Positions 1 to 7,399 of a stretch of DNA of 64,000 bases are shown here, piece by piece. A program made the position numbers and the translations under genes. The notes under the pieces are model-generated. The model did not search any database, was not told the origin of the DNA, and worked only from the letters and a program-made list of their open reading frames with translations. Within the stretch, counting starts at the first letter, position 1, and the number at the start of each line of letters is the position of its first letter. The stretch comes from Paenibacillus peoriae KCTC 3763 (GTDB lineage Bacteria > Bacillota > Bacilli > Paenibacillales > Paenibacillaceae): NCBI RefSeq assembly GCF_000236805.1, contig NZ_AGFX01000031.1, positions 102,847 to 166,846 on the forward strand. Reading direction: 5' to 3'.

Positions 1-28
1 TGTTAACATAATATTTATTATGTAAATC
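1..28. repeat. dif/Xer-like 11-6-11 site A
   Basis: Near-palindromic site with left arm TGTTAACATAA, 6-bp spacer TATTTA and right arm TTATGTAAATC. The layout (11-bp arm ending CATAA, 6-bp spacer, 11-bp arm starting TTATG) is that of XerC/XerD sites such as E. coli dif. The reverse complement of the left arm differs by one base from the XerD-like arm of sites at 2666 and 4122. Both arms look XerD-like, so its orientation is ambiguous. It begins at the very first base of the window. Confidence 0.55.
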
Positions 29-78
29 TAATTTCTTAGTTCTCATGATCATCATTGAATCGAATTGAAGAATTGGCC

Positions 79-108
79 TTGACTTTTATGATTTCCTAAT
101 CGTATAGT
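79..108 (+). promoter_or_regulatory. promoter of the leader/mutS2-like transcript
   Basis: TTGACT at 79-84 and TATAGT at 103-108, separated by 18 bp, form a good sigma-A promoter. The predicted transcription start near 115 gives a leader of about 475 nt before the mutS2-like start at 590. Confidence 0.7.
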
Positions 109-141
109 ATGGATATATCTTCAATTAAGGGAGAGATTTTG

Positions 142-165
142 ATGTCGGTGAGCGTTCTTAACTAA
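142..165 (+). CDS. leader peptide MSVSVLN
   Basis: Seven-residue ORF (Met-Ser-Val-Ser-Val-Leu-Asn-stop) with a strong ribosome binding site, AAGGGAGAG, 7-8 nt before ATG. The 23 nt from 122 to 144 (ribosome binding site to start codon) match 570-592 in front of the mutS2-like gene at 21 of 23 positions. The leader therefore seems to carry a copy of the main gene's translation start. The ORF overlaps the 5' half of a 12-bp long-range inverted repeat, as expected for a regulatory leader. It is probably a sensor of stalled ribosomes and not a functional peptide. Confidence 0.65.
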   Translation: MSVSVLN

Positions 166-310
166 GCAATTGCATATTCAGGGAAGACCATCAGGCGCTT
201 GTACCTTTCGGGGGCAGGTTTGTTTGTTGCTGTGCTTCTACCCTGATATTAGTTAAGAACATGCGGATATCATGAGTCGCCTTCGGGATTATTTTCATCT
301 AGGCCTTATT

Positions 311-337
311 CCGTGCTGTGTTCAGCGCGGTTTTTTT
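311..337 (+). terminator. first leader terminator (attenuator)
   Basis: Stem CCGTGCTG (311-318) with CAGCGCGG (323-330), loop TGTT, followed by seven T. It lies 146 nt after the leader ORF and about 250 nt before the main gene, so it can only act as an attenuator of this transcript. Confidence 0.8.
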
Positions 338-368
338 GTTTTCAGATTTGTAAAATTCCTTTATATAC

Positions 369-536
369 GTCTTCCATTCACCATGCCGAATAGCTTCCAC
401 ATGTGCTGATACGTGGATGGTGGAAGACTATAAAATTGGAACTGCAAAGGCTGAATAACAGGTCTATTAGACGATAACTCCCCTCTTTCCTTGCGGGCGG
501 AGAATGAACGATTTGTTCATTCTCCGCCCTTTTTTT
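369..536 (+). terminator. second leader hairpin region with a strong terminator
   Basis: A perfect 15-bp stem (495-509 with 515-529, loop GATTT) followed by seven T at 530-536 is a very strong intrinsic terminator 54 nt before the mutS2-like start. Upstream, 379-428 holds competing inverted repeats: GTCTTCCATTCACC near 379 against GGTGGAAGAC near 419, with CTTCCACATG nested between. These could form alternative folds. Without readthrough or antitermination the downstream gene would be almost silent. Confidence 0.8.
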
Positions 537-589
537 CTTTTGCAGCAAGAATCCAAAAATTTTGATCTACAATTAAAGGAGAGATTTTA

Positions 590-2512
590 ATGAAACAAGC
601 TACAATGCAGCGCTTGGAATACGACCGGATCAAAACCAGCGTGTCCGAATGTGCCTTTTCTTACCTCGGTAAGCGTCATGCCGCTTCCATGCTTCCCATT
701 ACAGACATTCGTACCATCCGGATTCGCTTGAATGAAACCAACGAAGCCATGCAGTTAATACGCCACGGAGCAAGTGTTCCCATCCCCTCCCTGGAAGGAA
801 TGGAGCACATTCTTCATTTGCTGGGGACCGGATATTTGTTCAGCGAACACGATTTTGCACACCTGGCCCAGTTTATAAGAAGCTGCAGCCAATTCATAAA
901 ATACATGAACTCCAAGGCTGATGCCGCTCCAACCGTTAGTGCCTATGCTTCTTCCATGTACGGGATGGAGTCCCTTCTTTCTGAAATCGAGAAATGTATT
1001 TATGCAGGACGAGTAACGGATAACGCCAGTAAAGAGCTGGCTAAAATTCGCAAAAAAATAGCAGTCACTGAAGAACGCATTAAGCGGAAGCTCGATGCAC
1101 TCACCAGCCGCCACCGATCCATCATGCAGGAAAATATGATTAGTCAGCGCGGAGGCCGTTATGTGCTTCCCATCAAAAAAGAATTTCGCAAGCAGGTGAA
1201 AGGCAGCGTATTGGATGAATCAGGAAGCGGACAAACGGTTTACGTTGAGCCTGCCGAAATTGTCAGTCTGCAATTTGATCAAAGTGCGAACATGGCGGAA
1301 GAATCAAAAGAAGAAATGAAAGTGCTGGGAGAACTGACAACACTCGCTGAGTCATACAACCGGGAGCTCAATATCAACACAGAGACGGTGGGTGTGCTTG
1401 ATTTTTTATTAGCCAAAGCCAAATATGCTATGACCCTGGATGCTGTTCCTGTCGAGCTTAACCTGGACGGGATTATAGAGATCCGGGGCGCACGTCACCC
1501 GTTCATGGCGCATACCATGGTTCCGCTTGATTTCTCAATCGGTGAGGGCTATTCCTCGCTCATTATTACCGGACCGAATACAGGCGGCAAAACGATGGCC
1601 CTCAAAAGCGTTGGCCTGTTAACTTTAATGGTGCAATCCGGACTGCTGGTCCCTGTGTTGGAAGACAGCCGCATGGCTGTATTCGAGAAAATCGAGGTGG
1701 ATATCGGTGACGGACAAAGTATAGAACATGCATTGAGTACCTTTTCAGCACATGTGCGCAACATGATCAGCATTTTGGAAACGGCGGGCAGCTCTACTTT
1801 GATTCTGATTGACGAAATGGCCTCCGGCACCGATCCAGGGGAAGGTGTGGGCCTGTCTATTGCCCTGCTGGAAGAGTTTCACCGCCGCAAGGCAACGGTA
1901 GTGGCTACAACACACTTCAGTGAAATCAAGCATTTTGCCGAACATACACCTGGATTTCAAAATGCCCGCATGGAGTTCGACACTGAAACGCTGCAGCCCT
2001 TATACCGTCTCCGAATCGGTGAGGCCGGGGAAAGCTACGCATACGCTATTGCTTTGAAGCTGGGGATGTGGAATCGTATTATTGAGCGTTCTCAGGCCAT
2101 TTCCGCAGGCAGGACGTCTCAGAACACACAGAAATCGTCCGTTATTCCTCCTGTCTTTGATGATGAGGAAGCGGTTATAGCCCCTTCTGTCACCAAACAG
2201 GAGAAACCAAAACATCCTGTCCAAACCAGGCCATTTGCGCTTGGCGATAGTGTTTTTGTAGGCTACCTCAATCGGACTGGAATCGTATGTAAAACAGAGG
2301 ATGAACGAGGGAATGTGGAGATTTTGATCCAAGGCCAAAAGCTGATCATTAACAAAAAGAGGCTCGCCCTTCATATTGCCGCTACTGAATTGTATCCTGA
2401 CGACTATGATCTGGACATTGTTTTAGAAACCAAGGAAAACCGCAAAAAACGGAAGATTCTAGGCCGTAAACATGTACCGGGTCTGATTATTGAAACGCCT
2501 CCGGAAGATTAA
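590..2512 (+). CDS. MutS2-like ATPase lacking the Smr domain
   Basis: 640-residue protein of the MutS2 branch of MutS ATPases, which act on branched DNA and, in B. subtilis, on collided ribosomes. The N-terminal lever/clamp helices cover about residues 1-310. The ATPase domain holds Walker A GPNTGGKT near 329, the STFSAH signature near 385, Walker B LILIDE near 405 and the switch motif TTHFSE near 440. A basic KOW-like region lies near 545-600. B. subtilis MutS2 is about 785 residues with a C-terminal Smr nuclease domain. This protein ends after a short basic tail (KENRKKRK) and has no Smr domain. The start is set by AAAGGAGAG before ATG 590. It sits behind a leader-peptide attenuator with two terminators and between dif-like sites. 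A role in ribosome rescue or drug tolerance is inference. Confidence 0.85.
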   Translation: MKQATMQRLEYDRIKTSVSECAFSYLGKRHAASMLPITDIRTIRIRLNETNEAMQLIRHGASVPIPSLEGMEHILHLLGTGYLFSEHDFAHLAQFIRSCSQFIKYMNSKADAAPTVSAYASSMYGMESLLSEIEKCIYAGRVTDNASKELAKIRKKIAVTEERIKRKLDALTSRHRSIMQENMISQRGGRYVLPIKKEFRKQVKGSVLDESGSGQTVYVEPAEIVSLQFDQSANMAEESKEEMKVLGELTTLAESYNRELNINTETVGVLDFLLAKAKYAMTLDAVPVELNLDGIIEIRGARHPFMAHTMVPLDFSIGEGYSSLIITGPNTGGKTMALKSVGLLTLMVQSGLLVPVLEDSRMAVFEKIEVDIGDGQSIEHALSTFSAHVRNMISILETAGSSTLILIDEMASGTDPGEGVGLSIALLEEFHRRKATVVATTHFSEIKHFAEHTPGFQNARMEFDTETLQPLYRLRIGEAGESYAYAIALKLGMWNRIIERSQAISAGRTSQNTQKSSVIPPVFDDEEAVIAPSVTKQEKPKHPVQTRPFALGDSVFVGYLNRTGIVCKTEDERGNVEILIQGQKLIINKKRLALHIAATELYPDDYDLDIVLETKENRKKRKILGRKHVPGLIIETPPED

Positions 2513-2572
2513 GTACAAATACAAACGTATAGTCTCACTAAACAGAAGCTGTCCTAGGCGGGACGCAAAATG

Positions 2573-2620
2573 AAAATCTGCAAGCTGGATGCTGTAAACA
2601 GCAGCCCACTTGCAGATTTT
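2573..2620 (+). terminator. hairpin terminator after the MutS2-like gene
   Basis: AAAATCTGCAAG (2573-2584) pairs perfectly with CTTGCAGATTTT (2609-2620), with inner pairing GCTG/CAGC. The T-rich flank suits a terminator, possibly bidirectional. Confidence 0.7.
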
Positions 2621-2665
2621 ACATTTTCTGCTTAAATTTATTATTTAAGATTATAAGAAAATTCA

Positions 2666-2693
2666 GGTTAACATAATAATTATTATGTTTCGC
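2666..2693. repeat. dif/Xer-like 11-6-11 site B
   Basis: Left arm GGTTAACATAA, spacer TAATTA, right arm TTATGTTTCGC. The reverse complement of the left arm (TTATGTTAACC) is identical, 11 of 11, to the right arm of the site at 4122-4149, so the two sites are inverted relative to each other. The arm also resembles the E. coli XerD half-site (TTATGTTAAAT). It lies between the MutS2-like gene and the ROK kinase gene, in the intergenic gap. Confidence 0.6.
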
Positions 2694-2707
2694 CCTGATC
2701 CTTTATT

Positions 2708-3613
2708 TTACATCTCTATATGATGTGACTTTTTGTAATTATAAACAGCGCCAAGCAAATTGGCTTCATTGCCTAACTTGCTTTGTTCAATATTGGCATG
2801 AACAAAATCAATTAGAGAATGCTCATAAAGCTTCTCTAATTCCTGCTTAATCGTAATGACGAGCAGCGGATTTGCAGAGATACCGCCACCAATAACAAAC
2901 TTTTCAGGGTCAAGGATAGATTGAAGATTGATGATTTGGGTGGCTATATTCTGGCAATATGCTTGAAAAACAGATTGAACTATTGGATCTCCCTCTTCGA
3001 GGAGGGAGAATACCTTTTCACCTGTAATAGAGCCTTCAGGAAGCTGCTTCATTTTTGCGATAGTTTTGGTTAAGGTTACACTGCTTCCCTGGAAACCAAG
3101 CATATATTCATGGTTGTTCGTGAATTCATTGTTCGTTCGAATGAAAGAAAATTCCCCTGCAGATAGATGATGACCTTTCAGCAATTTCCCCTGAGAGATG
3201 ATTCCGCCTCCCATCCCTGTTCCAATGACCAAGACAACACCATCGGAAATTCCCTGTAATGAGCCGCGCCATGCTTCCCCAAGTGCAGCACACTTTCCAT
3301 CATTTTCAATCGATACGGGAAGGCCAAACGCCTCTTCAAAAACTTTAATCATATTGATGTCACGTATATAATCCAAGGAGCCACCATGCACCATATGACC
3401 ACTTTCTGAGTTTACGACCCCCGGTATACTTATGGCTATACCTTCACTTTCATCTATAAACTGATGGTGTATTTGTTTCAAAGCGACTATAAGGCTTTCC
3501 AGTGAATCCCTGGGTGTTACCACTTTCCCCTTTGTTAAAAAACGATCCTCGAAATATAAACTAAACTTGATAAAAGAGCCTCCGATATCAAAAACGAGTA
3601 TTTTATTTTTCAT
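2708..3613 (-). CDS. ROK family sugar kinase
   Basis: 301-residue kinase of the ROK family, which phosphorylates hexoses or beta-glucosides with ATP in the cytoplasm. The N-terminal phosphate-binding motif VFDIGGSFIK and the second motif VIGTGMGGGI are present. The sugar-contact region ENDGKCAALGE and the GHHLSAGEFS segment resemble the BglK-type subgroup. The cysteine-rich zinc motif of regulatory ROK proteins is absent, and there is no N-terminal HTH, so it is a kinase and not a repressor. GGAGG stands 8-9 nt before the ATG at 3613, which favours this start over an in-frame ATG five codons earlier. It stands alone on the minus strand, boxed between dif-like sites at 2666 and 4122. The substrate is not evident. 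Confidence 0.85.
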   Translation of the reverse strand: MKNKILVFDIGGSFIKFSLYFEDRFLTKGKVVTPRDSLESLIVALKQIHHQFIDESEGIAISIPGVVNSESGHMVHGGSLDYIRDINMIKVFEEAFGLPVSIENDGKCAALGEAWRGSLQGISDGVVLVIGTGMGGGIISQGKLLKGHHLSAGEFSFIRTNNEFTNNHEYMLGFQGSSVTLTKTIAKMKQLPEGSITGEKVFSLLEEGDPIVQSVFQAYCQNIATQIINLQSILDPEKFVIGGGISANPLLVITIKQELEKLYEHSLIDFVHANIEQSKLGNEANLLGAVYNYKKSHHIEM

Positions 3614-4121
3614 GTCCATTTCCTCCATAGAGTGATCTCGATGCCTGATTAACCGTTTTCAAAAATAATAATTACTTTTTTTGTAAAATCCATCCATCAG
3701 GGCTCAGAATCCACAGCGATGATAATTAGATTATAGACAAAATGCTCAATCACTTCTATAGCTTGTAATTAACTCTTCTCCCCTTTCACATTGTTTGCTT
3801 GTACAAACATTAAACGAAATATTATCTTCCTTCATTTCGCGATAAACCTGATTAAATAACGAAACATCAAGCATGCAGCTTAGGATATAAGCCCCTCTTC
3901 TGCTAGATAAGGTAAACCTTCACACCACCCATATAACTGAACAAAAGAATGGGTGAAATCACAAGAAAATCCTCGCTGTTTTTTGCAGTTATAACTTTAC
4001 TTTAGTTGATGAAACGCGTTACAAGTCAAGCACTGCTTCAATACTTCGCATACCAGACTTTCATACAGGCCCTGTTCACGATAATTTTGCCATTGACATC
4101 AAATGAACATTCCAACCAGTT
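3614..4121. other. 508-bp 5' region of the ROK kinase gene
   Basis: No convincing gene. A palindromic operator-like site TGTTTG-6-CAAACA sits at 3792-3809, and a weaker inverted repeat (CACCCAT at 3926, ATGGGTG at 3949) follows. The region fills the second dif-bounded module. Confidence 0.4.
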
Positions 4122-4149
4122 AGGTTTCATAATATATATTATGTTAACC
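4122..4149. repeat. dif/Xer-like 11-6-11 site C
   Basis: Left arm AGGTTTCATAA, spacer TATATA, right arm TTATGTTAACC. The right arm is identical to the inverted left arm of the site at 2666. The two sites differ in the other arm, as expected for a conserved XerD arm and a variable XerC arm. A degraded tyrosine recombinase gene starts 76 bp further on. Confidence 0.6.
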
Positions 4150-4225
4150 TGCTGATTAACCCGCTTCATTTAGATAATACGGGGTAGCGCCAGAGTAGCT
4201 GTCATCAAGGGCAAAATAGATGTAA

Positions 4226-4731
4226 TTATATAGGAAGTTTATTAATAACCTCGTTATATTCCTGCTGGGCATCGGTGATTGCAAGCTTTGAATAGAGTTC
4301 CAATGACTTTCGGCTTTCATGTCCGGAATACGGTTGTGTGAGCGCGTCATCGATGCCCTGCTTTTTGAGCCAAGTTAGCAGGAAATGTCGCAACTTATGT
4401 GGCGACAAGTTTTGAACAAGGCCAGCTTCCTCCGAATATTTGGACAAAATCTTTCGTATTCCCCGGTCCGTGTACTTCTTCTTCCACGATGATTCAAATA
4501 AATAGACCGTATGTTTTTTCTTCATCGCGTCAGCGTGCATAGCCAGCAGTTATTTAAATGACTGAGAGAATGGAACGATGCGATCCTTGCCGCTTTTTCC
4601 GTTATTGATGCGAACCTGGCAGTAATGAAAATCAATATCCGCCAGCCGAATATTGATTCCCTCCAATTGAAAGTTCCTATTACAGTGAGTATCGGAACAA
4701 TACGATTGAAATCAGTGTATCGAAGCAACAT
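4226..4731 (-). pseudogene. broken phage-type tyrosine recombinase (C-terminal half)
   Basis: The last 104 codons (from about 4540) encode an integrase C-terminus with [13 protein letters not shown] (Arg box), [13 protein letters not shown] (His and the catalytic Tyr). Upstream the same frame continues as NIRLADIDFHYCQVRINNGKS and KDRIVPFSQSFK, the typical beta-strand region with the catalytic Lys. It then meets an in-frame TAA just before LLAMHADAM. Further upstream the frame shifts again (LLRYT in another frame) and the N-terminal half is missing. The copy is dead. It lies beside dif-like site C, but whether it ever acted there cannot be told from the sequence. Confidence 0.8.
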
Positions 4732-4929
4732 ATTTTAGACAATATGAGTCCCATAAGTCCCGATATTCCTTTTACAAAAATATATTCGGAACTTTTTTAA
4801 GAGGAATGGAGAGATTATCAGTCAATGTCGAATATTTCAATAATGAGAGCGGATTAACCTAACAGGCAGAATAGTTCAAGATCATTTGCGGTGAACCATA
4901 CCATAAGTGACGGCAAAATTTTTAGTGTT

Positions 4930-5481
4930 TCAATCCACGCAACAAAACGAGTTCTCATACAACTCATAAACAGTGAGCAGCTGCTCCGCAAGGCCTTTCT
5001 CAGCGCTTTTAATCCATTTAATAAATGCCATGTGAAAAATTTCAACCGCAAATCGCGCAGCAAGCTCCGACAGATCGCTATCATATGTGGCAGATAACGA
5101 GTTTGTGATAGACGCAATGAGCACCTGCCCCTTCAACAGTTCCCGTTCCTGCAGATCAGGGTTGCTTTGAATAATTTGATTCCGCGCTAGCACCCTCTCC
5201 CGCGAGTCATCGAAAAACTCGGAAATCGACACAAAGCCTTCAACCGCAAGCTTCAGCGGTTTTTTCTCGACGTCAAAATTGTCCGTGATAAAAGCCGCGA
5301 CCCCCTGCCCCAGCTCATTGTTCGTGTCAAAAAGCACGTCCGACTTGTCCTTGAACTGCCGGAAAAAGGTTCGCTCCGTCACACCCGCAAGACTCGCAAT
5401 CTCCTGCACAGTCGTGTTTACATAGCCTTTTTCCATAAATAATTTGGTGGCCGCCGCCTGTAATTTTTCTTTGCTTTTCAT
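4930..5481 (-). CDS. TetR/AcrR family repressor
   Basis: 183-residue regulator. The N-terminal TetR HTH is clear (KLQAAATKLFMEKGYVNTTVQEIASLAGVTERTFFRQFKDK split over residues about 3-43), followed by a helical ligand-binding domain. Two ATGs are possible. The one at 5481 has AGGA at a proper 8-nt distance, whereas the ATG at 5490 directly abuts it, so 5481 is chosen. It is transcribed away from the NmrA-SDR operon at 5630. Two identical-core palindromes lie in the shared spacer. It probably represses that operon and itself in response to an unknown small molecule. Confidence 0.85.
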   Translation of the reverse strand: MKSKEKLQAAATKLFMEKGYVNTTVQEIASLAGVTERTFFRQFKDKSDVLFDTNNELGQGVAAFITDNFDVEKKPLKLAVEGFVSISEFFDDSRERVLARNQIIQSNPDLQERELLKGQVLIASITNSLSATYDSDLSELAARFAVEIFHMAFIKWIKSAEKGLAEQLLTVYELYENSFCCVD

Positions 5482-5524
5482 TTTTATCATTCCTAATTAT
5501 GTTATTAATGAAAAAAATAGAGAG

Positions 5525-5598
5525 GTCAGTTTCTGACATTTTTTCTTGACAATAAAAAACCCGCAGGTATACAATAATTTCAAATGTCAGTTTGTGAC
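5525..5598. promoter_or_regulatory. operator pair and promoter between tetR and the NmrA operon
   Basis: Two copies of a palindrome, GTCAGTTTCTGAC (5525-5537) and GTCAGTTTGTGAC (5586-5598), lie 61 bp apart. They flank TTGACA at 5546-5551 and TACAAT at 5570-5575 (18-bp spacing) reading toward the NmrA gene. Spacing close to six helical turns puts both operators on the same DNA face. They are the obvious binding sites of the divergent TetR protein. Confidence 0.75.
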
Positions 5599-5629
5599 AC
5601 TATTTTATCAAAAAGAAGGAGAATACACA

Positions 5630-6520
5630 ATGAAAATCATAGTACTCGGCTCACTTGGCAATATTAATCGTTACTACCTTCCACGCCTCATCGCTGACGG
5701 ACACGACGTCACGGTCATCACAAGCTCTAGTGATCGTATCGCCGACATCGAAGCGCTCGGTGCCAAATCAGCAGTCGGCTCAAACCGAGACGTCGACTTC
5801 CTTACCCGGGCTTTCGCAGGTAGCGACGTTGTTTATCTCATGATTTCAGGCATCAATCCAGCCTCCGGCATCGACATGTGGCAGAGCGCAATTGAGCTCT
5901 CTGAAAATTATAAGACCGCCGTGCAAAATTCGGGCGTGAAAAACGTCGTCAACCTCAGCTCAGTCGGCGCCGACAACCCTAACGCTGGCATCCTTTACAG
6001 CTATCATTTTGCAGAAGACGCGCTTAACTCGCTTGAAGGCGTGAACGTTGCTCATATTCGTCCTGTCGGCTTTTACAGCAATCTTTTTGCCGACATGCAA
6101 AGCCTCAAAACGATGCAAACCCTCTTTAGTCCAGTTTCGGCTAATATAGAGCACGGTTGGGTCAGCCCCATTGATATTGCGGACGTCGCTTACGCCCTGA
6201 TTGATCACACCCCAGCGGGCAAAAGTGCGCAATTCGTCGTTAGCGACTGGGCCACAGGCAACGACTGGCTCAAGGCTCTTGCCGAGAATGGTATCGAAGC
6301 CAAATACCGACAAATCCCTGTCGAAGCCCTCATTGAAAATATGATAAAACTAGGCTTCCACGAAGACACCGCTAACCGCTTCGCCCAAATGAGCCGCGCT
6401 GGTGAGAGCCCCGATGAATTTTACGCCAGTCTCCGCGCCACCGACTACCACCTAGGCAAAGTCAAGCTCGTAGACTTCGCGAAAGTTTTAGCTGTTGCAT
6501 ATAAGGAGGAGAGACGATGA
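5630..6520 (+). CDS. NmrA-like NAD(P)-binding protein
   Basis: 296-residue atypical short-chain dehydrogenase of the NmrA/QorB type. The N-terminus has a Rossmann start, IIVLGSLGNINRYYLPRLI, with a Gly-rich turn, then VTVITSSSDR. The family binds NAD(P) and acts as a quinone or aldehyde reductase or redox sensor. AAGGAG precedes ATG 5630; longer in-frame starts overlap the promoter and one operator and are rejected. Its stop overlaps the next ATG by 4 bp, so the two genes are one operon under the divergent TetR. Third codon positions are visibly richer in C than in neighbours (for example GAC GTC ACG GTC ATC), which may point to transfer. The substrate is unknown. Confidence 0.8.
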   Translation: MKIIVLGSLGNINRYYLPRLIADGHDVTVITSSSDRIADIEALGAKSAVGSNRDVDFLTRAFAGSDVVYLMISGINPASGIDMWQSAIELSENYKTAVQNSGVKNVVNLSSVGADNPNAGILYSYHFAEDALNSLEGVNVAHIRPVGFYSNLFADMQSLKTMQTLFSPVSANIEHGWVSPIDIADVAYALIDHTPAGKSAQFVVSDWATGNDWLKALAENGIEAKYRQIPVEALIENMIKLGFHEDTANRFAQMSRAGESPDEFYASLRATDYHLGKVKLVDFAKVLAVAYKEERR

Positions 6521-7371
6521 ACGAAACACGTACGGATATTGAAAACAGAGTATTTTTAATTTCAGGGGGAACATCCGGAGTAGGAAAAGCCATCGCAACG
6601 GGACTAGCCAGACTTGGCGCCAAGGTCGTGATCATCAGCAGAAGTGCGGAGAGTGGACAAGCTGCACTAAAGGATATTTCGGAAGCCACAGGCAACAACA
6701 GGGGAGATTGGGTGGTGGCGGATCTTTCCCTACAGTCATCGATCCGGGAAGTCAGCGATGTGATCAAGCGGAAATACGATCAATTGCATGTGCTTGTTAA
6801 TGCTTGTGGTGCAATCTATTTTAAGAAGGAACTGACGGCTGAGGGAATTGATCGTACGTTCGCGGTCAATGTGCTTAGCCATTATCTGCTGACTAACCGG
6901 CTGCTCGACATCCTCCAGGAAAGCGGGCCTGCACGCGTCATCACAGTGTCGGGTAACCCTAGATTTTTTAAGAATCCCGTCATTAACTTCGATGATATTC
7001 AAATGGAGCGCCAGTATAGCGGGATGAGTGCAGCCAACCAGTCGCTGTTCGCCAAGACGCTGTTTGCTTTCGAATTGGCAAAACGTTTGGAAGGAACGGG
7101 AGTGAACTCCAACGCTTTTTATCCGGGGTTTGTGAAATCCAATCTTTCGAGGAACACGCCTTGGTATTTAAGGGCCGCTGCACCTCTCATGAACGCATGG
7201 GTCAAAGCAGAATGCGAGATCGGGGTTTATCTGGCGTCTGCTAAAGAAATAGAGCGCGCAAATGGCGTGTTCTTCGATGATAAGAAGCAGATCGTACCGA
7301 TTCACACCAAGTTTGATGATGGAGCGGGCAACAAACTGTGGAGCTTGTGCGAAGGGCTGACAAGTTACTAA
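6517..7371 (+). CDS. SDR-fold protein without the catalytic Tyr-Lys pair
   Basis: 284-residue short-chain dehydrogenase fold protein. The nucleotide-binding motif GGTSGVGKA is intact near residue 17, followed by DWVVADLS and NACGA in place of NAGA. The active-site region reads VITVSGN and then AANQSLFAKTLF. Aligned with relatives of retinol-dehydrogenase type (Tyr-Ser-Gln-Ser-Lys), the Tyr and Lys become Ala and Leu. The fold is kept but normal SDR catalysis should not work; it may bind cofactor or regulate its partner. ATGA overlap with the NmrA gene and AAGGAGG before ATG 6517 indicate translational coupling. Confidence 0.8.
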   Translation: MNETRTDIENRVFLISGGTSGVGKAIATGLARLGAKVVIISRSAESGQAALKDISEATGNNRGDWVVADLSLQSSIREVSDVIKRKYDQLHVLVNACGAIYFKKELTAEGIDRTFAVNVLSHYLLTNRLLDILQESGPARVITVSGNPRFFKNPVINFDDIQMERQYSGMSAANQSLFAKTLFAFELAKRLEGTGVNSNAFYPGFVKSNLSRNTPWYLRAAAPLMNAWVKAECEIGVYLASAKEIERANGVFFDDKKQIVPIHTKFDDGAGNKLWSLCEGLTSY

Positions 7372-7399
7372 CCGAGCCGCTTGTCTAGCGATTGAGAAT

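Larger units (their letters stand above)
115..337 (+). promoter_or_regulatory. leader-peptide attenuator upstream of the MutS2-like gene
   Basis: The last four codons of an 8-codon leader ORF (GTTCTTAACTAA, 154-165) are perfectly complementary over 12 bp to TTAGTTAAGAAC at 249-260. About 50 nt further on lies an intrinsic terminator: stem 311-318 with 323-330, one G-U pair, then seven T at 331-337. A ribosome on the leader ORF would block the long-range pairing and could change whether the terminator forms. This is the architecture of ribosome-mediated attenuation of erm, ABC-F and hflXr resistance genes. The inducer is unknown; the attenuation role is inferred from structure alone. Confidence 0.7.

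Noticed and set aside
4891-5097. Plus-strand frame opposite the TetR gene
   Set aside because: It is a shadow of the clear TetR coding sequence, with no recognisable domain.
5546-5629. Longer start for the NmrA-like protein
   Set aside because: It would begin within the -35 box and run through an operator; AAGGAG before 5630 is decisive.
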